Below the pieces are notes generated by a model. It had not been told where the DNA came from, did no database searches, and saw nothing but the letters and a program-made list of their open reading frames with translations. This document shows, piece after piece, positions 1 through 5,652 of a stretch of 5,787 bases of DNA. The DNA is from Anaerolineae bacterium (GTDB lineage Bacteria > Chloroflexota > Anaerolineae > Epilineales > JAHCIE01). Numbering within the stretch: position 1 is the first letter of the stretch; each line of letters opens with the position of its first letter. The translations under genes were made by a program, and so were the position numbers. The DNA is taken from contig JAHCIE010000222.1 of assembly GCA_026129385.1 (NCBI GenBank), positions 1-5,787 of the forward strand. Reading direction: 5' to 3'.

Positions 1-40
1 TCACGCTTCACGCTTCACGCTTCACGCTCCACGCTTCACG
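1..40. repeat. 7-bp tandem repeat (TCACGCT)n, about 5.7 copies
   Basis: Four exact TCACGCT units (1-28), one unit with a single change (CCACGCT, 29-35) and a partial unit (36-40). The array may continue beyond the left edge. On the minus strand the unit reads AGCGTGA, and the TGA at 38-36 is the stop codon of the coiled-coil gene. Because 7 is not a multiple of 3, successive TGAs (38-36, 24-22, 17-15, 10-8, 3-1) fall in all three minus-strand frames. Short intergenic repeats of this kind arise by slippage. No function can be assigned. Confidence 0.9.
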
Positions 41-1847
41 GTCTCCGGTAGCGTTCGTCCGTGCCGAGAATCTTCTCGCCCGGCTTGGGCACGCGCGGCT
101 TGGGCGAGTTGGCCTGGCTGTCCTGGACCTCGTTCAGCCACTCCTTGAGGTCGGCCAGGCGGCGCTTGAGGGCCGTTTCCTCGATCTCCCACAGGTCCTC
201 GATGCGCATCAACAGTTCGCGGTCCTTGCTGTCGAGGCGATCGGCCAGATCGGACGTACTCTGAATATCGGCGCTGCGCCAGGTCTCCAGCTGGCGTAGG
301 CGCTCGACATGGGCCTCGTTAGTACGGCGCTGCTCAGCCCAGTCCCAGTCGCGCTGCTTGAAGAACAGGCTCCAGCGCTTGTCCACGTCCGACTGCCACT
401 CGGCCACTTCGCGGCGTATCTTCTCGGCCTCGATACGTTGAGCCTCGGCGCTGGCCTTCTGCTGCTGGTCGATGGTACGCCCCAACTCGTCGACTTCTCG
501 CATCTGACGGGTCACGCCCTGGTGATGTTCCTCGTAGCCGCGCAGCACCTTCTTCCAGCCCTCGACCATCAGGCGCTGCTCAGCCAGCTCGGCGGCCCAG
601 GCGGCCAGGCGCTGCTCGCGTTGGGAGTCTCGCACCTTCTCCGCCTCGACGGCCTCGGTCAGGGTGCGACGCAGGTCATCCTCGAAACGTTGCACCTCGT
701 CGAGACGGGTGGCCGTGCGCTGCACCCAATCCTCCAGGAACTCGATCTTTTCCAGGAGCGCGGCGTCCTCCTGCTCATAGGTAGGCAAGCGCGCCTCGAC
801 GGCATCGAGGCGGTGGGCGTGGCGGTTCGCCATCTCATCCAGGAACTGGAGCTTCGCCTGGTGACCATCCATGCGTTGGGCATGGGGCGGGATCGCGGCC
901 TCCACCGTGTCGAGGCGCAGCGCGTGGCGGTTCGCCATCTCATCCAGGAACTGGAGGCGCGCCTCGTGGCCGTCCATGCGCTGGGCGTGGGGTGGGAGCG
1001 CGGCCTCCAGGCGGTCGATACGCTGCGCGTGCTTCGTTTGCGTCGTCGCCAGGGCGGGGATCGGCTCGCTGCCCTGCACGATGTCGCGCTGGGCTGTCGC
1101 CACGAGGGCGGCAACCTGATTGAGGGCGGCGTTGAGCCGCGCCGCCTCCGCGTCCTGACCCTTGAGGCGTTCCTGGATCGGGGCCAGAACATCCAGCCGC
1201 TCGTCAAGCTCGGCCAGACCGCGGGTGAACAGCTGGCGGTCTTCCAGCCGCTCCTGAACCAGCCGCTCCTGGTCGGCCTGACTCTGGGCGCGGTACTCGC
1301 GCACCATGAGGGTGATCTCGGCCTTGGCGATTTCCAGCGCCTGCTCGATCTGCGGAAACTTGATGAGCTGGCCCTGGGTGGTCGCCAGGTCCGCGCGGAG
1401 GGTTTGCAGCGATCGGTTCAACTCGCCCAGGACCACATCCTGGCGCGCCAGACGCTCGCGCGTCTCGATGCCGGCGGCCTGCGCGCTGGTCATGCGCTCC
1501 TCGAGGCCCTGGACCAGCCGCGCCAGGGCCTCGACCTGGGCCTGCCCTGTGGCATCCGTGTCGCGCAGGCGGCCGATTTCCGTCTTCGCCTGGGCCTCCT
1601 GGTTCTCGATCAGGCCCGCCACCTCGGCCCGCATCTGGGTCAGGGTGATATCGATGGTCTCCAGCCGCGCCAGGCGCGCCTGGGCAGTCTTGAGGTCAGC
1701 GGTGACGGCCGCCAGGGCGTCGGTCGCCGCCTTTAGCTCGGCGGCCTGGGCGGACGCCTGGGCGCGCAGGCGCTCGGTGGCCGCGCGCTCGCGGCGTTGC
1801 GCCTCGTCCAGGAAGGCCAGTCTTTGCTCGACATCGGTGATTTCCAT
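36..1847 (-). CDS. Large coiled-coil protein of unknown function, with internal 35-residue repeats
   Basis: This encodes 603 aa with no recognised enzyme domain, Walker motif, signal peptide or membrane segment, so it is probably a cytoplasmic structural or scaffolding protein. Residues about 1-260 and 360-575 are almost entirely Glu/Gln/Arg/Ala/Leu-rich heptads typical of long coiled coils. Between them, residues 285-354 are two near-identical 35-residue units (five heptads each) containing HAQRMDG and LQFLDEMANRHA, preceded by a partial unit at 273-284 and broken by PP pairs. The C-terminal half is rich in Trp (374, 417, 431, 484, 492, 501, 503, 523, 553, 570), and the protein ends in a basic Pro/Lys tail (582-603). 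The ATG at 1847 is chosen because GAGG lies 6 nt upstream and a promoter lies about 50 bp upstream. The frame stays open to a TTG at 1925, but that TTG is part of the -35 box. The gene is divergent from the glycosyltransferases. SMC-, ParB- or polarity-type roles cannot be shown from sequence. The frame is secure; the function is unknown. Confidence 0.88.
   Translation of the reverse strand: MEITDVEQRLAFLDEAQRRERAATERLRAQASAQAAELKAATDALAAVTADLKTAQARLARLETIDITLTQMRAEVAGLIENQEAQAKTEIGRLRDTDATGQAQVEALARLVQGLEERMTSAQAAGIETRERLARQDVVLGELNRSLQTLRADLATTQGQLIKFPQIEQALEIAKAEITLMVREYRAQSQADQERLVQERLEDRQLFTRGLAELDERLDVLAPIQERLKGQDAEAARLNAALNQVAALVATAQRDIVQGSEPIPALATTQTKHAQRIDRLEAALPPHAQRMDGHEARLQFLDEMANRHALRLDTVEAAIPPHAQRMDGHQAKLQFLDEMANRHAHRLDAVEARLPTYEQEDAALLEKIEFLEDWVQRTATRLDEVQRFEDDLRRTLTEAVEAEKVRDSQREQRLAAWAAELAEQRLMVEGWKKVLRGYEEHHQGVTRQMREVDELGRTIDQQQKASAEAQRIEAEKIRREVAEWQSDVDKRWSLFFKQRDWDWAEQRRTNEAHVERLRQLETWRSADIQSTSDLADRLDSKDRELLMRIEDLWEIEETALKRRLADLKEWLNEVQDSQANSPKPRVPKPGEKILGTDERYRRP
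786..995 (-). repeat. Two tandem 105-bp units inside the coiled-coil gene
   Basis: Units at 891-995 (residues 285-319) and 786-890 (residues 320-354) follow each other directly and in frame. The best-preserved core is 35 bp and identical in both copies (817-851 and 922-956, offset exactly 105). The protein copies differ at only a few positions, such as E/Q, R/K, L/H and T/A. The unit length of 35 residues is five heptads, so the duplication keeps the coiled-coil register. The short distance and high identity suggest a fairly recent duplication, or one kept alike by recombination. Confidence 0.9.
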
Positions 1848-1853
1848 ACATCG

Positions 1854-1857
1854 CCTC
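1854..1857 (-). promoter_or_regulatory. Ribosome binding site of the coiled-coil gene
   Basis: On the minus strand GAGG sits 6 nt before the ATG at 1847. The other in-frame candidates (ATG at 1898, the ATG pair at 1871 and 1868, TTG at 1925) have no comparable site at a suitable distance. This supports the 1847 start. Confidence 0.6.
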
Positions 1858-1896
1858 ACAAGGCACATCATAGCATAGCGAGCGGCGTGAACCTCC

Positions 1897-1925
1897 ATTA
1901 TAGAATAAAGGGGAAGGCTCGGCAA
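1897..1925 (-). promoter_or_regulatory. Sigma-70-type promoter of the coiled-coil gene
   Basis: Reading the minus strand, TTGCCG (1925-1920, 4 of 6 matches to TTGACA) is followed after 17 bp by a perfect TATAAT (1902-1897). The predicted transcript starts near 1890, giving a leader of roughly 43 nt before the ATG at 1847. The spacing is optimal, and the AT-rich box stands out in GC-rich DNA. The call rests on consensus matching only. Confidence 0.7.
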
Positions 1926-1937
1926 AACCTGAGGTTT
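1925..1937. promoter_or_regulatory. Operator-like inverted repeat between the divergent promoters
   Basis: AAACCT-G-AGGTTT is a perfect inverted repeat with 6-bp arms around one central base (1931). It lies between the two outward-facing -35 boxes (1920-1925 and 1941-1946), close to the midpoint of the two -10 boxes. That placement would let one dimeric regulator act on both promoters. No regulator gene is present in the window, so the protein is unknown. A 13-bp inverted repeat can occur by chance; the position is what makes it notable. Confidence 0.4.
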
Positions 1938-1940
1938 GGA

Positions 1941-1970
1941 TTGGGCGCGCGTCGGGACCCTCGCTATAAT
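1941..1970 (+). promoter_or_regulatory. Sigma-70-type promoter of the glycosyltransferase operon
   Basis: TTGGGC (1941-1946, 3 of 6 matches) is followed after 18 bp by a perfect TATAAT (1965-1970). Transcription would begin near 1977, about 26 nt before the ATG at 2003. The -35 box is weak, so an activator may be needed. The upstream in-frame TTG at 1970 overlaps the -10 box and is excluded as a translation start. Confidence 0.65.
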
Positions 1971-1989
1971 TGGTCGAATGTCAGGGCAC

Positions 1990-1995
1990 AGGGAG
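1990..1995 (+). promoter_or_regulatory. Ribosome binding site of the first glycosyltransferase
   Basis: AGGGAG lies 7 nt before the ATG at 2003, a good Shine-Dalgarno match. It fixes the start that gives the family-typical N-terminus MRIGIDAR. Confidence 0.75.
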
Positions 1996-2002
1996 ACGCC
2001 GC

Positions 2003-3151
2003 ATGCGCATCGGCATCGACGCGCGAATGGTCTACTACACCGGGGCCGGCATCGGCCAATACATCCGCCGTCTGGTCACGGGGCTGGCAAAAGTTGTCAC
2101 CGACGATGAGATCATCCTGTTGCAGAGCCGCAAGGACGAGCCGGTCCCCGTCGAGGGCGCGCCCTTCTCGTGGCGGCCGCTATGGACGCCGGGCCACAAC
2201 CGCTGGGAACGCTGGAGCCTGCCGCTAGAGTTGATGCCGCTGGGCCTGGAGGTACTTCACAGCCCTGACCATATTCCGCCCATGCGCCACGTATGTCGCT
2301 CGGTGGTCACGGTTCACGACCTGGCGTTCCTGCGCTTCCCCCACTTTCTGACCCACGACTCGGCGCGCTACTACGGCCAGATCGACGCGGCCATGCGCAA
2401 GACCGACCACGTGATCGCCGTGTCCGAGGCCACGAAGCAAGACCTGGTGCTGCTGCTGGGCGTGAACGCCAACAAGATCACGGTCATCCACGAGGCCGCC
2501 GACCCCAGCTTTCACGTCATCCGCGGCGATGCGGCGCTGGCCGAGATGCGCCACAAGTATGAGCTACCCGGCCCGTATATCCTCTTCGTGAGCACCATCG
2601 AGCCGCGCAAGAACCTGCCGACGCTGCTCCAGGTATTCCACGACCTGCGCGATATGGAGGTTATGGAAGGTAGCGAGGGGCGCGGCGCGGATGTGCGGGT
2701 TCCCCTGAACCTCGTGATCGTCGGCAAGCGCGGCTGGCTGGATGAGGATGTTTTTCGCGTCGCCGATGAGCTGGGACTGGGCGACCGCGCCCGTTTCCTG
2801 GGCCGCGTACCGCAGGAGGATTTGCTACGCCTGTACAACGGCGCGGCGGTGTTCGTCCAGCCGTCCTTCTACGAGGGCTTTGGGCTGCCCCCCCTGGAAG
2901 CCCTGTGGTGTGGCGCGCCCGTGATCGTATCCGACGCCGCGTCGCTGCCCGAGGTCGTCGGCGACGCGGGCCTGAAAGTACCACCGCTGGACCAGGCGCT
3001 GTGGGCGGAGGCGCTGCGCCTGGTACTCCAGAACCCCGATCGGCGCACGGGTATGGTGCGGCGCGGCCTGGAGCAAGCCAGACGCTTCTCCCTCGACCGC
3101 ATGGCCCGCGAGACCCTGGAAGTCTATCACAAGATCGGCATGTTGCGCTAA
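2003..3151 (+). CDS. GT4 family glycosyltransferase, MtfB-like mannosyltransferase type
   Basis: This encodes 382 aa, a normal length for a GT-B fold retaining glycosyltransferase of family GT4. Such enzymes move a sugar (often mannose) from a nucleotide-sugar donor to a growing surface glycan at the cytoplasmic face of the membrane. The N-terminal Rossmann half begins MRIGIDAR, with a Gly-rich loop GAGIGQY (14-20), HSPD (86-89) and HDLAFLRFP (105-113). The donor-binding half has IEPRKN (199-204, basic residues R202 and K203) and the EX7E motif EGFGLPPLE (291-299, E291 and E299), followed by GAPVIVSDAASLPEVVGDAG. These motifs match the MtfB-like GT4 subgroup; the exact donor and acceptor cannot be read. 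An acidic, Gly-rich stretch (217-234) just before the LNLVIVGKRGW strand looks like a lineage-specific loop insertion. It is the first gene after the rightward promoter, and the next gene starts 55 bp downstream. Confidence 0.93.
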   Translation: MRIGIDARMVYYTGAGIGQYIRRLVTGLAKVVTDDEIILLQSRKDEPVPVEGAPFSWRPLWTPGHNRWERWSLPLELMPLGLEVLHSPDHIPPMRHVCRSVVTVHDLAFLRFPHFLTHDSARYYGQIDAAMRKTDHVIAVSEATKQDLVLLLGVNANKITVIHEAADPSFHVIRGDAALAEMRHKYELPGPYILFVSTIEPRKNLPTLLQVFHDLRDMEVMEGSEGRGADVRVPLNLVIVGKRGWLDEDVFRVADELGLGDRARFLGRVPQEDLLRLYNGAAVFVQPSFYEGFGLPPLEALWCGAPVIVSDAASLPEVVGDAGLKVPPLDQALWAEALRLVLQNPDRRTGMVRRGLEQARRFSLDRMARETLEVYHKIGMLR

Positions 3152-3183
3152 GGCATCGCGTCGCCCTAACGGGCCGCGGCCGC

Positions 3184-3201
3184 ATGTTTCGCGCGAAACA
3201 T
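3184..3201. promoter_or_regulatory. 18-bp perfect palindrome resembling a parS (ParB-binding) site
   Basis: ATGTTTCGCGCGAAACAT is a perfect inverted repeat. Its inner 16 bp, TGTTTCGCGCGAAACA, match the widespread bacterial parS consensus TGTTTCACGTGAAACA at 14 of 16 positions. The two differences form one symmetric A-to-G / T-to-C pair. It ends 5 bp before the ATG of the next glycosyltransferase. It could be a chromosome-partition site, an operator for another dimeric regulator, or an RNA hairpin (7-bp stem, GCGC loop) covering the translation start. The palindrome is certain; the ParB role is inference. Confidence 0.55.
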
Positions 3202-3206
3202 TTACT

Positions 3207-4433
3207 ATGGATTCTCCTCGCCGACGCATTCTGTTTCTGACCCCTCAGCTTCCCTATCCACCCCACCAGGGAACCGCGATCCGCAACTGGCACATCCTGC
3301 GCCACGTCGCCGCGCATCACACCGTCGACGTGCTGAGCTTTGCCGCCAATCCGCCGGCCGACCTGGCCGCCGCCGGGCCGCTGCGCGACCTGGTCGGCCG
3401 CCTCGACGCGCTGCCCGCGCCGCCGCGCCCCCTATATCGCCGCCTGGCCGACATGGCCGCCGGTCACGCCGACATGGCGCGGCGCCTGCACAGCGACGCC
3501 TTCGCCGCCCGCCTGGCCGAGTGGCTTGCCGACGGCTACGACGTGGTGCAGGCCGAAGGCATCGAGATGGCCCCCTACCTGTGGCCCACCAGCGGCCCGC
3601 TGCCGCTGGCGGCGCGTCTGGTCTACGATGCCCACAACGCCGAGGCCCTCTTGCAGCAGCGCAACTGGCTCACCGACGCCCGCCAACCGCGCCGCTGGGC
3701 CGCCGCCGCCTATTCCTGGGTCCAGTGGCAGCGGCTATCGGCCCTGGAAGCGGACCTCCTGCGCCGCGCCGACGGCATCATCGCCGTCTCGGAGGCCGAC
3801 GCGGCCACCTTGCGCGCCCTCGCCCCCGGCCTATCGCCCCTGGTCGTGCCCAACGGCGTCGACACCGCCTTCTACGACCCGGCCCTGGCCGACGCGCAGC
3901 AACCTGTGCCCCTCGCCGCCGACACGCCCTGGCTCGTCTTCACTGGCAAGCTCGACTATCGCCCCAACATTGAGGCCAGTCTGTGGCTCGTCGGCGACGT
4001 GATGCCCCGCGTATGGGCCGCCGCGCCAGCGGTGCGTGTCGCCCTGGTGGGGCGTGACCCTGCGCCCAGCGTCCGCGCCCTGGCGGGGCCGCGGGTCACG
4101 GTGACGGGCTGGGTCCCCGACACGCGCCCCTACATCGCCGCTGCCGCCCTCTTCGTCGCGCCCCTGCGCGTGGGCGGCGGCACGCGCCTCAAGTTGCTGG
4201 AAGCCCTGGCGATGGCGCGGCCCATCGTCAGCACCTCGCGCGGCGCCGAGGGGCTAGACCTGGGCGCGGCGGCCATGTTGGCCGACGACGCCGACGCCTT
4301 CGCCACCGCCGTCCTGGCCCTCCTCGCCGATCCGCCGCACCGCGCCGCCATGCGCGGCGCGGCCCGCCAGCTCGCCGTGGCGCGCTACGACTGGCAGGCC
4401 ATTTTGCCGCGCCTGGACGGCCTGTATGCCTGA
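3207..4433 (+). CDS. GT4 family glycosyltransferase (surface glycan biosynthesis)
   Basis: This encodes 408 aa with a GT-B fold, probably acting in the cytoplasm or at the inner membrane face to add a sugar to a surface glycan. Visible motifs are ILFLTPQLPYPPHQG (8-22; the acceptor-side loop of this subgroup), VYDAHNAE (139-146), AVSEAD (193-198), VPNGVDT (214-220), FTGKLDYRPN (245-254; start of the donor-binding half), VTGWVPD (299-305) and GGGTRLKLLEALAMARPIVST (323-343), then GAEGL. In this subgroup GGGTRLK takes the place of the usual EGFG, while E332 is kept. It resembles the sugar transferases associated with exopolysaccharide loci; the donor sugar is unknown. The only usable start is the ATG at 3207. 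It has no Shine-Dalgarno sequence, because the 18-bp palindrome occupies the usual position. The 3' end overlaps the next gene by 8 bp, implying coupled translation. GC is clearly higher than in the preceding gene (48/60 at 3781-3840 versus 40/60 at 2401-2460). Confidence 0.93.
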   Translation: MDSPRRRILFLTPQLPYPPHQGTAIRNWHILRHVAAHHTVDVLSFAANPPADLAAAGPLRDLVGRLDALPAPPRPLYRRLADMAAGHADMARRLHSDAFAARLAEWLADGYDVVQAEGIEMAPYLWPTSGPLPLAARLVYDAHNAEALLQQRNWLTDARQPRRWAAAAYSWVQWQRLSALEADLLRRADGIIAVSEADAATLRALAPGLSPLVVPNGVDTAFYDPALADAQQPVPLAADTPWLVFTGKLDYRPNIEASLWLVGDVMPRVWAAAPAVRVALVGRDPAPSVRALAGPRVTVTGWVPDTRPYIAAAALFVAPLRVGGGTRLKLLEALAMARPIVSTSRGAEGLDLGAAAMLADDADAFATAVLALLADPPHRAAMRGAARQLAVARYDWQAILPRLDGLYA

Positions 4434-5652
4434 CCCGCGCACGATGCCCGGCGGCGCGAGCCTCTCGCCCCGCCATCGCCTGCGCCGCCGCCTGCTCCAG
4501 ACGGCGGGCGTTGCCCTGACCGCCACCCAACCCGCCCCCGCGCCGCCCGCCGTGTCGCCGACAGGCGCGGGACGGCGCGTCCTGCTCATCCGCCCCGACC
4601 ACCTGGGCGATGTGCTACTGGCGACACCGGCCTTCGAGGCGCTGCGCGCCGCCTGGCCCGACGCCCACGTCACGGCGCTGGTGGGACCGTGGGCCGAGAC
4701 TGTCGCCCGCCGCAACCCGTACCTGGACGCCGTGCTGAGCCTGCCCTTCCCCGGCTTCACCCGCGCCGCGCCCGCCTCGGCCCTCGCCCCCTACCGCCTG
4801 GCCCGCCGCGAAGCCGAGCGCCTGCGCGCGTACCGCTTTGACACGGCCGTCGTCTTGAGATTCGATCATTGGTGGGGGGCCTTGCTGGCGGCCCTGGCGC
4901 GCATTCCCGTGCGCCTCGGCTACGCCGTCGCAGAGGTCGAGCCGTTCCTGACGACCACGCTGCCCCTGGACCGCGAGGCGCACGCCACCCGCCTCAACCT
5001 GGCCCTGGTGGCCGCGCTGACCGGGCGCGCCCCAGACGCCTTGCCCGGACGCCCGCCAACGCGCTTTCCGCTCAGCCACGACGAGCACGAGGCGGCGGCC
5101 CGGTGGCTGGCCGCGCGCGGCCTCGGCGACGGCGAGACCCTCGTCGCCGTCCACCCCGGCGCGGGGGCGGCGGTCAAGCTATGGACGGGGCAGGCCTGGG
5201 GCGCGGTGGCGGATGCCCTGGCCGCCGATGGGGCGCGCATCCTGCTCACCGGCAGCCCCGCCGAGGCCGCGCTGACGGCCGACGTCGCGGCGCATACGCG
5301 AGCCGCCGTGATCGACGCGGCGGGGGCCACCGATTTGCCGCTACTGGCCGCGCTGCTGGCGCGCTGCGCCCTGGCCCTGGGGCCGGACGCGGGGGCGCTG
5401 CACCTGGCGACGGCGGTCGGGGCGCCGACGGTGCGCCTGTACGGCCCCATTGACCCGCGCCAGTTTGGGCCGTGGGGCGACCCGACCCTGCATCGGGTGA
5501 TCCTGGCCGACCCGCCTCTGACGTGCCAGTTCTGCGAGCGCCTGGATTACGCCGAGGACGAGCTGCCGCTACACCCGTGCGTGCGCTGGATCACCACGGC
5601 GCAAGTACTCAAGGCCGCGCGGGATGTCATGGCCCAAGCCATGTCACCTTGA
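4426..5652 (+). CDS. GT9 family glycosyltransferase, ADP-heptose:LPS heptosyltransferase-like
   Basis: This encodes 408 aa of the GT9 (WaaC/WaaF-type) inverting GT-B family, which transfers heptose or a related sugar from a nucleotide donor. The core starts near residue 50 with RVLLIRPDHLGDVLLATPA; D62 in LGD corresponds to the catalytic Asp13 of E. coli WaaC. The C-terminal donor domain has HPGAG (243-247), K251 (compare WaaC Lys192), TGSPAE (275-280), GPDAGALHLA (319-328; D321 and H326 compare with WaaC Asp261 and His266) and GPIDPRQFGPWG (340-351). A Cys cluster follows (C367, C370, C385), as is common in the family. The usual DTG/DSG is DAG here. Residues 1-49 are a basic then Pro/Ala-rich extension absent from classical members; RHRLRRRLLQTAGVAL could form a membrane-facing helix. 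The ATG at 4426 overlaps the previous stop by 8 bp and has a weak GGACGG 5 nt upstream; an ATG at 4444 is an alternative. Chloroflexota generally lack classical LPS, so the acceptor is probably another surface glycan. Confidence 0.9.
   Translation: MPDPRTMPGGASLSPRHRLRRRLLQTAGVALTATQPAPAPPAVSPTGAGRRVLLIRPDHLGDVLLATPAFEALRAAWPDAHVTALVGPWAETVARRNPYLDAVLSLPFPGFTRAAPASALAPYRLARREAERLRAYRFDTAVVLRFDHWWGALLAALARIPVRLGYAVAEVEPFLTTTLPLDREAHATRLNLALVAALTGRAPDALPGRPPTRFPLSHDEHEAAARWLAARGLGDGETLVAVHPGAGAAVKLWTGQAWGAVADALAADGARILLTGSPAEAALTADVAAHTRAAVIDAAGATDLPLLAALLARCALALGPDAGALHLATAVGAPTVRLYGPIDPRQFGPWGDPTLHRVILADPPLTCQFCERLDYAEDELPLHPCVRWITTAQVLKAARDVMAQAMSP

Noticed and set aside
309..1736. A 475-codon open frame on the plus strand opposite the coiled-coil gene
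   Set aside because: It is the antisense shadow of a GC-rich, Leu/Glu/Arg-rich coding sequence. It has no Shine-Dalgarno and no recognisable domain, whereas the minus-strand frame has heptads, a promoter and a ribosome binding site.
1848..1925. A longer coiled-coil protein starting at TTG 1925 or ATG 1898
   Set aside because: These codons lie within the -35 box and the TATAAT region of the predicted promoter, and no suitable ribosome binding site precedes them.
3172..3183. GGCCGCGGCC and the adjacent GCGGCCGC palindrome as a terminator stem
   Set aside because: Short self-complementary GC runs are common at this base composition. There is no loop plus U-tract, and the genes on both sides read in the same direction.
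3184..3206. The 18-bp palindrome followed by TTT as an intrinsic terminator
   Set aside because: The stem is short with an A/T-rich base and only three U residues follow, and the next gene starts 5 bp later.
3184..3240. An 18-codon reading frame beginning with the ATG inside the palindrome (MFRAKHLL...), overlapping the start of the second glycosyltransferase
   Set aside because: It has no Shine-Dalgarno, and the ATG is forced by the palindrome itself. A leader-peptide role is possible but not supported.
4869..5453. Several long overlapping frames on both strands within the GT9 gene
   Set aside because: They are Arg/Gly/Pro/Ala-rich shadows produced by the high GC of the real gene, with no motifs and no ribosome binding sites.
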